Shown here: one piece after another, positions 26,470 to 33,710 of the stretch
Layout: each line of letters starts with the position of its first letter
How positions within the stretch are numbered: the first letter of the stretch is position 1
NCBI GenBank assembly: GCA_963810055.1
Contig: CAWEME010000019.1
Span: 1 to 35,185 of the forward strand
Reading direction: 5' to 3'
DNA: 35,185 bases
Source of the DNA: REEB95 sp963810055
GTDB taxonomy: Bacteria; Pseudomonadota; Alphaproteobacteria; ATCC43930; CGMCC-115725
Program-made: the position numbers and the translations under genes
The notes under the pieces: model-generated
Told to the model about the DNA's origin: nothing
The model's input: the letters and a program-made list of their open reading frames with translations, nothing else
The model's database searches: none

Positions 26470-26980
26470 CGTCGTCCGCAGCCCTGGGGCCGTGCCGCGC
26501 CAAGGCCTCGGGGTCGGCCCGGTCGCGCTGGCGCTTTTCGAACACGTGCTCGACATGGTGCTGGGCGACAAAAGCCGCGATGACGTCGCGCAAATTCTCG
26601 GGCATGGCCACCGCCTCGACCATGCCCGAACCCGGTTCGGTGCGGCCTTCGCCTTCCGCGGGATCCGCGGTCACCGCGGCGATTTCATAGGGCGGTTCGC
26701 CCCCGGTCGGATTCATCGCCACCCAGAGCGAAGGCGCCGCCGATTCCAGATTGCGCAGGTAATTGTCGGTTTCCGTGCGATAGAGCTCGATCTCGGCCGG
26801 GCCGGCGTAGAACCTCGCGGTTTCTCCCGCGCTCCCGAGCGAGGTCCACGGCGCCGCGTCGGGCACGCCGGCGAGCACCGCCACCGGCCGCCAGATGAAA
26901 TCGGCCCAGGGCGAAATCGCCTTGCGGCGCTCGACCACCACGCCGACGGGAATGCGCACAAGCGGCGCGGCCGGGCTCAT
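26459..26980 (-). CDS. DUF3305 protein of the FDH cluster
   Basis: This 173-residue protein opens with the DUF3305 pattern IPVGVVVERRKAISPWADFIWRPVAVL, followed by a block that includes FYAGPAEIELYRTETDNYLRNL and SLWVAMNP. It is cytoplasmic, without a signal. The family occurs beside DUF3306 in FDH loci and has no assigned reaction. The start ATG 26980 overlaps the DUF6352 stop by 4 bp (ATGA), and its tail overlaps DUF3306, so translation is tightly coupled. The C-terminus is charged and may be flexible. Confidence 0.88.
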   Translation of the reverse strand: MSPAAPLVRIPVGVVVERRKAISPWADFIWRPVAVLAGVPDAAPWTSLGSAGETARFYAGPAEIELYRTETDNYLRNLESAAPSLWVAMNPTGGEPPYEIAAVTADPAEGEGRTEPGSGMVEAVAMPENLRDVIAAFVAQHHVEHVFEKRQRDRADPEALARHGPRAADDDER

Positions 26981-27984
26981 GACAGCGCCGCCTGATGCCG
27001 GGCCGGCAAGCCGGTCAAAAGATTCTGCGGCTTCATCCGCAGCACCTTGTCCTCATTCATCGCCAGAATGAGGTAGACCGGCTCGCCGCCGGAAGGAAGC
27101 ACGGAGCTGGGCGCGCCGCCGAAGGTCAGGCGGAACAGCGCCGCCACGCGGCCGCGCGTCCGCTCGTCGAGTTCCTCGCCCTGCCACAACGCGTCGCCGA
27201 TGCGCGTGCCTTCGGCGTCGAGCCCGACATACCAGGTCAGCTTGACCTCGCGCATTTCGCGCAACGGCTCGACCCGGGCTTCGATGCCCAGCATGTGCTT
27301 CAGCCACCGCTCCAGCGCCGTGCCGAGCGCCGCGGCGCCGCGGCGGCCGCCGCTGAGGTCGAGCGCAAGGTCGAACCGGTCGCTGCGCTCCCAATAGCCC
27401 GGCGCATTGCCGTCGGTCAGGACGTCGATCGCGGCGTCCTTCGGCAGTCCCAGCATGGACACCAAAGGCGACAGCGGCGCCGCGCCGGTCCCGGCGATTT
27501 TCTCGTCGTCGGCGGCGAGCAACGCGCCGTCATGCACCGTCAAACGCTGGGGACGGAAGAAAAGCTCGGCTGCGCGCGCCACGAACGGATCGTCGCAGCC
27601 CTCGAGCGCGTTGCGCATAATCACGTGAACCAGCTGGCTGAGAAAAAGCGGCGGGGTGGCGCCGGGGCCGCTTCGCATGAGATCGAGATAGGCCGCTTCC
27701 AGCGTCTTGTGCGCCAGCAGATGGTCGCGGAACGCGAGCATCAGCGTCCAATTCTCGCGGGCGTCGGCATCGGCGATGGCCGCGATCTCCGCCGGGCCGA
27801 CGCGGCGGCGCGGCTCGGCGAACAACGCCGCGTGCAGCCTGCGTTCGGCAGCGCAAGCATCCGGCGGCGGGATCAGCTCCGGCCGGGCGAGATAGACTTT
27901 GAGGAGTTCGTCGGAAACCAGCAGCCCGCCCCCGGCGTCCCGGTCGGTCAGGTGATGGCCGCAGGAAAGCCAGAAATCCTTCAT
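26977..27984 (-). CDS. DUF6352 protein of the FDH cluster
   Basis: This 335-residue soluble protein opens MKDFWLSCGHHLTDRDAGGG and has the family block DELLKVYLARPELIPPPDACAAERRLHAALF, followed by IAAIADADARENWTLMLAFRDHLLAH. It is conserved in alphaproteobacterial FDH operons, and no function is known. The paired His in GHH and the nearby Asp could bind metal, but that is speculation. ATGA overlaps join it to the genes on both sides (26977-26980 and 27981-27984). Confidence 0.85.
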   Translation of the reverse strand: MKDFWLSCGHHLTDRDAGGGLLVSDELLKVYLARPELIPPPDACAAERRLHAALFAEPRRRVGPAEIAAIADADARENWTLMLAFRDHLLAHKTLEAAYLDLMRSGPGATPPLFLSQLVHVIMRNALEGCDDPFVARAAELFFRPQRLTVHDGALLAADDEKIAGTGAAPLSPLVSMLGLPKDAAIDVLTDGNAPGYWERSDRFDLALDLSGGRRGAAALGTALERWLKHMLGIEARVEPLREMREVKLTWYVGLDAEGTRIGDALWQGEELDERTRGRVAALFRLTFGGAPSSVLPSGGEPVYLILAMNEDKVLRMKPQNLLTGLPARHQAALS

Positions 27985-28526
27985 CGGCTTTCGTCCCGCG
28001 CCAGCCTTGCCAGATCGACCGCCTCATCCGCTTCGCCGTCCGCCGCCTCGCCCTCGGCATCGAGGAAGGAAAACGCCCGCATCCGGCCGGCGCCTTCGCG
28101 GGTATGCAGGCTGCGGAAGGCTTCGCGGATCGAGCCGTTTTCATCCGTGCGGCGAACCGCGATCAAGGTGCCGGGCGGGTGATCGCACAGCGAGGCGGCG
28201 AAATCGATTTCCTCCTCCGCGGCCTTGAGGGCGGAGGCCCAATCGGGCGCGCCGAAGCGGTCGAGCAGGCAGCGCGCCGTTTGCTCGATCGCCGCGTTGC
28301 GATCCTCGGCCTTGGCTTCCACCACCTGCGCCAGCGTCGACCAGCCCAGCGACGGCAATCCGAGAAAGCCGCCGCGGAAGGCCGCGAGTTCCTTGCCCGC
28401 CAGCGCCGCCAGCTCGGCGTCGGCGAAAACGAAACCGCCGGAAATCGCCCATTCGCCGGGCGGCGCCGCCGCGGGGAAAATGAAGCTGTCCGACGGATCG
28501 AGCCGGATGGTGCGCAACAGCTTCAC
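27981..28526 (-). CDS. DUF6505 protein of the FDH cluster
   Basis: This 181-residue cytoplasmic protein begins at GTG 28526 (VKLLRTIRLDPSDSFIF) and includes GEWAISGGFVFADAELAALAGKE, FLGLPSLGWSTLAQVVEA and SLCDHPPGTLIAVRRT. It belongs to an uncharacterised family found with the ligase-like gene and DUF6352. Starts further upstream in the same frame run inside the ligase-like gene and are rejected. The GTG overlaps the upstream stop as GTGA. Its function is unknown. Confidence 0.85.
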   Translation of the reverse strand: MKLLRTIRLDPSDSFIFPAAAPPGEWAISGGFVFADAELAALAGKELAAFRGGFLGLPSLGWSTLAQVVEAKAEDRNAAIEQTARCLLDRFGAPDWASALKAAEEEIDFAASLCDHPPGTLIAVRRTDENGSIREAFRSLHTREGAGRMRAFSFLDAEGEAADGEADEAVDLARLARDESR

Positions 28527-29278
28527 AGCCGCGGCCCTCCCGTCTTGGGGTCGAGCCAGGACGGCGTCTTCAGGCGCGGCGTCAATTTCCGGCGTTCCAC
28601 GGTCTGGTCCGCGCGCCGGACGAGGAGATCGCCGTTCTCGTCGATCGCGCTTTGCAGGCCCTTGCCGGATTGCAGCCTCGACAGATAGTCCTTGGCGATG
28701 GGGGCGAAGCCATTTTCCCGCCAGCGGTCGATGGCCGCCATGAGATGCCGGGCGAAACCTTCGGCCAGGCGCTCGGCGCCGGTGTCGAAGCCTTCCGCTT
28801 CGAGCGCGGTCGCCAACGGATGAAGCCCGGCCTCGCTGCCGCTCATCGACACGGTGCGGATCGAAGCGCCGAAGACCAGCCAGTCCGGCGCCGCGTCTTC
28901 CTTGGCGCGGCCGGGCCAGCCGAGCCGCCCGCCGCCCACCAGGCCGCGATCGACGTAAAACGCGTCCGGCCATTCGATCGCAATCGGCTTTTCCGGCGGC
29001 GCCGCCGCGGCGAGCGCGTCGCCGAGCGCGACCATGCAAGCGTAGAAGGCGCGGCGCGCCTGCGCGAGCGTCTCTTCGGGCTCGAGCACGACGGCGAACT
29101 CGGCGAGATCGAAGCGGCCGACGAAAACCAGCGTTCCCGCGCCCAGCTCCGCGGCGTGGGCGCAAGCGTGGTCGAAGGCGTCGCCGACCTCGCGCAACGC
29201 CACCAGCCGGAACGGCGGCGGCAGGTCGAGGGCGCGCGCCCCGGATTTCCGTGTCTGGCTGCGCTGCTCCAGCGGCAT
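28523..29278 (-). CDS. Biotin/lipoate-ligase-fold protein lacking the catalytic lysine
   Basis: This 251-residue protein resembles the biotin/lipoate-protein ligase family found in FDH operons. The IEWPDAFYVDRGLVGGG segment (residues 101 onward) aligns with the KWPND...DRKLAG region of BirA, and WLVFGASIRTV with its VIGAGINM strand. The BirA catalytic lysine (KWPND) is Glu102 here, and the GRGRRGR nucleotide-loop motif is replaced by VGRFDLAEF. It therefore may not make biotinyl-AMP and could bind another acyl or cofactor group. It is the first gene of the leftward operon, 27 bp from a likely start site, with AGGA 7 bases before ATG 29278. Confidence 0.83.
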   Translation of the reverse strand: MPLEQRSQTRKSGARALDLPPPFRLVALREVGDAFDHACAHAAELGAGTLVFVGRFDLAEFAVVLEPEETLAQARRAFYACMVALGDALAAAAPPEKPIAIEWPDAFYVDRGLVGGGRLGWPGRAKEDAAPDWLVFGASIRTVSMSGSEAGLHPLATALEAEGFDTGAERLAEGFARHLMAAIDRWRENGFAPIAKDYLSRLQSGKGLQSAIDENGDLLVRRADQTVERRKLTPRLKTPSWLDPKTGGPRL

Positions 29279-29300
29279 TTGCGATCCTGGGCTTACTTTC

Positions 29301-29322
29301 GATCTATTATCATTATAGCATC
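29301..29322. promoter_or_regulatory. Dyad operator candidate between divergent FDH-accessory genes
   Basis: CTATTATCATTATAG (29304-29318) is an inverted repeat with six of seven pairs, flanked by GAT and ATC. It covers the perfect -10 of the leftward operon and the likely -10 of the rightward polyferredoxin gene, so one protein bound here could control both. It differs from the ATGCATA sites near wtpA. The binding protein is unknown. Confidence 0.45.
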
Positions 29323-29340
29323 GGCCCTGGCGGCGGTCAG
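29312..29340 (-). promoter_or_regulatory. Promoter of the leftward FDH accessory operon
   Basis: On the minus strand CTGACC (29335-29340), a 17-bp spacer and a perfect TATAAT (29312-29317) precede ATG 29278 by about 34 bp. This is a strong sigma-70-type match. For the opposite strand a weaker CTTACT/TATAGC pair overlaps it. Confidence 0.65.
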
Positions 29341-29373
29341 TCCCAGCGAGGCCGCGCGCGGGATCGGAAAAAG

Positions 29374-31392
29374 ATGCCGGATCGACGCACCATCCTGGTT
29401 TGTTCCTGCGAGGACACGATGCCGCTCGACACCGGCGCGCTGGCGCGCGGCTGCCGCGGCGCGGAAATCGTCGGCGGACGCCAGCTTTGCCGCGCCGAGC
29501 TCGAGCGCTTTCGCGCGCTGGCGGCGTCGGGATCGCCGCTCACAATCGGCTGCACGCAGGAGGCGCCGCTGTTCCGCGAGGTCGCCGGCGACAACGCGGA
29601 CAAATTGAGCTTCGCCAATCTGCGCGAAACCGCCGGCTGGTCCGCCGCCGCTTCCCAGGCGGGACCGAAGATGGCGGCGTTGGCGGCGGCCGCCGCTTTG
29701 CCGATGCCCGAGGAGCATTTCGTCCAGTTGGAGAGTTCGGGCGTCGTCCTGGTCTATGGAAGCGACGACGGCGCGCTCGATGCCGGCAATCTGCTCAAGG
29801 AGCATCTCGACGTCACGGTGCTGGTGGCACAGGCCGGCAATCTGACGCCGCCGCGCGTGACCGAGTTTCCGGTCGTGCAAGGCGCGATTCGCGCGGCCAA
29901 AGGCCATCTCGGCGCGTTCGAGATCGAAGTCGACGGCTACGCCGCGCCGCTGCCCTCCTCGCGCGCAACACTCGCCTTCGGCCCGAAGCGGGACGGCGCG
30001 GTGTCGCGTTGCGACATCCTGCTCGACATCTCGGGCGGTCCGGCGCTGTTTCCCGCAGCCGATCTGCGCGACGGCTATTTGCGCGCCGACCCCGGCGATC
30101 CCTCATCCGTGCTCAAGGCGGTGCTGCGCGCGCGCGATCTGGTCGGCGGCTTCGACAAACCGCGTTATGTCGACTTCGACGCCGATCTCTGCGCCCATTC
30201 GCGCTCGCGGATCGTCGGCTGCCGCCGTTGCCTCGACCTCTGCCCGACCAGCGCCATCGTCCCCGACGGCGACCATGTCGCGATCGACGCCAAGATCTGC
30301 GCCGGCTGCGGCCAATGCGCCGCCGCCTGTCCGACCGGCGCCGCGGGCTACGCGCTGCCGCCCGCCGACGCGCTGCTGGGCAAGCTGCGCACGCTGCTTT
30401 CCGTCTATCGCGAAGCCGGGGGCGTTTCGTCCATCCTCCTTTTCCACGACGAGGACCATGGCGGCGATCTGATCGACGCGCTGGCCCGTTTCGGCGACGG
30501 CTTGCCCGCCAATGTCCTGCCGTTTTCCGTCAACGAGGTGACGCAGCTCGGCCTGGAAACGATAGCATCCGCCTTCGCCTACGGCGCAACGGCGGTGCGC
30601 GTGATCCTGCGCGCCAAGCCGCGCCACGATATCGCCGGCTTGCGCCAGACCATCGCCCTGGCCGAGCCGATCCTGGCCGGGCTCGGCTTTACGGGCGAGC
30701 GTCTTGCCACCATCGAGACCGACGATCCCGAAGCGCTCGGGCAGGCGCTGCGCGCGATCGAGCCCGGCGTGCCAGCGGCCAAGCCCGCGAGCTTCCAGCC
30801 CGCCGGGGGCAAGCGCGACGTGCTGCGCCTGGCGTTGAGCGAACTCCATCGCGTCGCTCCGGCGCCCGCCAACATCGTCGCCTTGCCCGCCGGCGCGCCA
30901 TTCGGCGCGGTCGAGATCAAGGTCGAAGGCTGCACGCTCTGTCTGTCCTGCGTCTCCGCCTGCCCCACCGGCGCGCTGTCGGACGATCCCGAACGGCCGA
31001 TGCTGCGCTTCACCGAGAGCGCCTGCGTGCAATGCGGCCTGTGCAAGGCGACCTGCCCGGAAAAGGTGATGCGCCTCGTGCCCCAACTGGACTTCCGCGC
31101 GGACGCGGCATCGCCGCGCGTGCTCAAGCAGGAAGAGCCGTTCCATTGCATCCGCTGCGGCAAGCCGTTCGGCGTCAAAAGCACGATCGAGCGCGTCGCC
31201 GCCAAGCTCGAAGGCCAGCATTGGATGTACCCGAACGCCGCGAACCGGATCGACATCGTCAAGATGTGCGAGAACTGCCGCGTCACTGCCGTCACCGGCG
31301 AGGGCTTCGATCCCTACGCCGCGCCGGCGCGGCCGCAGCCGCGCACCACCGACGATTACCTGCGCGAGCGCGAAACCAAGCCGAAGACCTGA
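29374..31392 (+). CDS. Polyferredoxin-like 4Fe-4S protein of the FDH cluster
   Basis: This 672-residue cytoplasmic protein carries two ferredoxin-type pairs: Cys283/286/290 with 273, Cys309/312/315/319, Cys520/523/526/530 and Cys551/554/557/561, enough for four [4Fe-4S] clusters. Extra CXXC pairs occur at 592/595 and 632/635, and CSC lies at the N-terminus (10/12). The region between the two pairs (about 345-415, ILLFHDEDHGGDLIDALARFG) resembles the MvhD-like electron-bifurcation partner fold. Start 29374 is preferred over 29251, which would read through the divergent promoter. It is divergent from the accessory operon and conserved with it. It probably supplies electrons or sulfur-cluster chemistry during FDH maturation. 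The exact function is unknown. Confidence 0.85.
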   Translation: MPDRRTILVCSCEDTMPLDTGALARGCRGAEIVGGRQLCRAELERFRALAASGSPLTIGCTQEAPLFREVAGDNADKLSFANLRETAGWSAAASQAGPKMAALAAAAALPMPEEHFVQLESSGVVLVYGSDDGALDAGNLLKEHLDVTVLVAQAGNLTPPRVTEFPVVQGAIRAAKGHLGAFEIEVDGYAAPLPSSRATLAFGPKRDGAVSRCDILLDISGGPALFPAADLRDGYLRADPGDPSSVLKAVLRARDLVGGFDKPRYVDFDADLCAHSRSRIVGCRRCLDLCPTSAIVPDGDHVAIDAKICAGCGQCAAACPTGAAGYALPPADALLGKLRTLLSVYREAGGVSSILLFHDEDHGGDLIDALARFGDGLPANVLPFSVNEVTQLGLETIASAFAYGATAVRVILRAKPRHDIAGLRQTIALAEPILAGLGFTGERLATIETDDPEALGQALRAIEPGVPAAKPASFQPAGGKRDVLRLALSELHRVAPAPANIVALPAGAPFGAVEIKVEGCTLCLSCVSACPTGALSDDPERPMLRFTESACVQCGLCKATCPEKVMRLVPQLDFRADAASPRVLKQEEPFHCIRCGKPFGVKSTIERVAAKLEGQHWMYPNAANRIDIVKMCENCRVTAVTGEGFDPYAAPARPQPRTTDDYLRERETKPKT

Positions 31393-32673
31393 TCACTGCG
31401 TCGCCTTGGCGAGGAATTTCACCAGCGCGTCGCGGTCCTGCGGCGCGTTGATGCGCTGATCCGGCATTTTGGTGCCCGGCGTGTAAGCGGCGGGGCCGAT
31501 CTCGAACAGCTTGGCCACCGTTTCCGGCGTCCACACGATGTCGAGATGCTTCAACGCCTCGGAGAAATTGTAGCCCGGCAGCGTCGCGATGCGCCGCCCG
31601 AAGATGCCGGCGAGCGTCGGGCCGGCGCGGTTGCCCTCGTCGGGCTTGAGCGTGTGGCAGGCGACGCAGGCGCGGAACACCTGGGCGCCCGGATCGCCGG
31701 CATAGGCGGCGAGCGGGTCCTCGGCGCCGCCGGCGGCGACGTCGCCGACCGGCTCCCCGGTTGCGGAATCCCAGCGGCGGATGATGCGGTCGCCGCCGCC
31801 GGTCAAGAGCGTGCGGTTGTCGGGCAGGAACGCCGCCGCCCAGACCGGTCCGCCCGGCACGGACAGGGTGCGCGCGACCCGGCGCGCCTTGCGGTCGATG
31901 ATCGCGACCGAGCCGCCGATGCTCGCCGCCGCGATGCGCTCGCCGTCGCCCGACAGCGCCAGAGCGATGACCGGCGCTGGCGCGGCTTCGAGCGATCCCC
32001 GCAACGCGCCCTCCGGCGACAGAAAATACACCTTGCCGTCGGCGCCGGCGGCGGCGATTTCGCCGTCGGGCGCGACCACCACCGCGTTGAGCGGCGCCGG
32101 CAGCGTTGCCACCAGCGGCGCGCCGCCGCGCAACGGCCAGATGCGCAAGCTCGCATCGTAACCGGCGCTGACCACCCTTTTGCCGTCGGGCGAAAAGGCG
32201 ACGCCGTTGACGTTTTGCTCGCTGCCCTTGAGCACGCGCGGAGATCCTCCGGCGAGCGGCCACAGGCGGATGGTGTGGTCCCACGACGCCGAGGCGAGGG
32301 TAACGCCGTCGGGCGACACCGCCAGCGCGACGATCGGCCCGCTATGCCCTTCGAGCACGGTATCGGGCTTTGGCCGCCCCCTGGTCCAGATGCCGATCCT
32401 GGCGTCCGCGCCGGCGGTCGCGACGCGGCCGTCCTTGAGGAACGCGACCGCGTTCACCGCGCCGTCATGCAGGCGCAGCACCTGCTCGGCGGCGTTGCGC
32501 TGCAGCGACCAAAGGATCGCCGAGGTGTCGAAGCTGCCGGAAACCGCCGTGGCGCCGTCGGCCGAGACCGCCAGCGCGCGCACCGGGCCGCCATGTCCGC
32601 GCAGCTGCGCCTGGGCCGGCGCCAGGCCGGCGAATAGGGCGCAACCGATCAGGCCAATGGGAATGAGACGCAT
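31393..32673 (-). CDS. WD40 beta-propeller fused to a cytochrome c domain
   Basis: A signal peptide (residues 1-22, ending AQA) precedes about seven WD40 repeats, for example SADGATAVSGSFDTSAILW, LKDGRVATAGADARIGIW and SPDGVTLASASWDHTIRLW. Residues ~330-426 form a class I cytochrome c: haem site CVACH at 336-340 and probable axial Met403 in PGTKMPDQ. It should be a periplasmic electron carrier with a protein-interaction platform. The stop codon directly abuts the polyferredoxin stop (31392/31393) on the opposite strand. The frame is intact. Its partner is not known, and the FDH or other periplasmic cytochromes of this locus are candidates. Confidence 0.88.
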   Translation of the reverse strand: MRLIPIGLIGCALFAGLAPAQAQLRGHGGPVRALAVSADGATAVSGSFDTSAILWSLQRNAAEQVLRLHDGAVNAVAFLKDGRVATAGADARIGIWTRGRPKPDTVLEGHSGPIVALAVSPDGVTLASASWDHTIRLWPLAGGSPRVLKGSEQNVNGVAFSPDGKRVVSAGYDASLRIWPLRGGAPLVATLPAPLNAVVVAPDGEIAAAGADGKVYFLSPEGALRGSLEAAPAPVIALALSGDGERIAAASIGGSVAIIDRKARRVARTLSVPGGPVWAAAFLPDNRTLLTGGGDRIIRRWDSATGEPVGDVAAGGAEDPLAAYAGDPGAQVFRACVACHTLKPDEGNRAGPTLAGIFGRRIATLPGYNFSEALKHLDIVWTPETVAKLFEIGPAAYTPGTKMPDQRINAPQDRDALVKFLAKATQ

Positions 32674-32861
32674 GACGGCGTTCCATCACGCTCATGGTGC
32701 CGGGCATTCCGGCCGCCCTAGAATAGAACCGTCCCCGGGAAGCAACCAGCGGCAATGCGACAAGCCCCTCGATGGACGTCCGCCTTTGCTGCTAGGATGC
32801 GCCCGGTCTTGCCAGTCCCGATATACAACCCAAGATGATGATCGAGAACGGGAGGAGCGGA

Positions 32862-32984
32862 ATGCGCAGCTTCATAATCGCCTGCATCGCCGTTGTCGTG
32901 GTCGCGGCCGTCGGAGCGGGTTTCCTCTATCTGATCCAGGAACCCGTCAGCGTCGCTTTTTCGACGGACGCCGTACGGCTTTGA
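32862..32984 (+). CDS. Single-helix membrane peptide, 40 residues
   Basis: ATG 32862 follows GGGAGGAG at good spacing. The peptide begins MRSFIIACIAVVVVAAVGAG, continues FLYLIQEPVSVAFSTDAVRL and is mostly one transmembrane helix with a short outer tail. Very similar small peptides with the same EPVSVAF tail occur in many alphaproteobacteria, with no known function. Its 3' end overlaps the end of hpnG on the other strand by 38 bp. Confidence 0.7.
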   Translation: MRSFIIACIAVVVVAAVGAGFLYLIQEPVSVAFSTDAVRL

Positions 32985-33710
32985 TCCGGTGACGGTCGGC
33001 TGAAGCGCCGCGCCGGAGCGGGGCGGAGAACAAGGCCGCCGCGGCGTCGCTTGCGGCTGCGAGCGCCTTGAGCGCCCGGCTGGCCCCGATCGCGGCCCGG
33101 ATCAGGCCGAAGAGCTGCAAGGGATTCTGCAACAGCGATGTCAGCACCGGCCGGATGGCGGGTCGCCCTTCCTGGTCGAGCCCGATTGCGGCGGCCGGCG
33201 GCAAGGAAACCTCCGCCGGATCGGAAATGGCGCGCAGCACGATGAAGGGGATGCCCGCGCGCAAAGCGGCACGCGCGACGAAGATGCTTTCGGTGTCGAC
33301 CGCTTCCGCGCGGCTTTGGTAAAACAGCGCCTCTTTGTCCTCCCGCGTTTTGGCTATGCGGTCGAGGCCGAGCAACGCGCCTTCCGAAAATTCCAGCCCC
33401 GCCTGCTTAGCGCCGCGGCGAAATCCGCGCGAAGTTTTTCATCGGCGGGAAAGACTTCGCCGTTTTCGCTTTTGACCGCGCGCGGCAGCAGCAGCGAACC
33501 CGAAGCGAGTCCGGGCGCGATGCCGCCCGCGATGCCGAAACTCAGCAGCGCGCCCTTGCCCTTTGCCGCGGCATCCTCGGCGTCTGCCCGGCCGCGCGCG
33601 GCATCGCCGGCGGTCACCCGCGCCTCGACGCCCAGCTTTCGCAGCAGCTTCGCCTCGGCCTCGAGCCCGCAGATCGCAGTGACCCCTGAAAAGGCGTCAT
33701 TACATTCCAT
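32947..33710 (-). CDS. hpnG: Hopanoid-associated phosphorylase HpnG (one frameshift)
   Basis: HpnG removes adenine from adenosylhopane to give ribosylhopane, the step after HpnH. The N-terminal part (33354-33710) has the nucleosidase-family start VTAICGLEAEAKLLRKLG and the SFGIAGGIAPGLASGSLLLP glycine-rich block. After AAL one base is missing near 33410. The frame then continues GLEFSEGALLGLDRIAKTR and includes AVDTESIFVARAALRAGIPF, the substrate-contact ESxxVA region. Corrected length is 254 residues. ATG 33710 overlaps the shc end by 11 bp, the standard shc-hpnG order. A sequencing error is likely. The exact start is unsure. Confidence 0.87.

Noticed and set aside
28527..29165. Long N-terminal extension of the DUF6505 protein
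   Set aside because: It lies inside the ligase-like gene in another frame and is Arg-rich. The GTG at 28526 gives the family start.
29251..29373. 41-residue N-terminal extension of the polyferredoxin
   Set aside because: It would be translated from sequence covering the divergent promoters and overlapping the start of the opposite gene. The conserved region begins at 29374.
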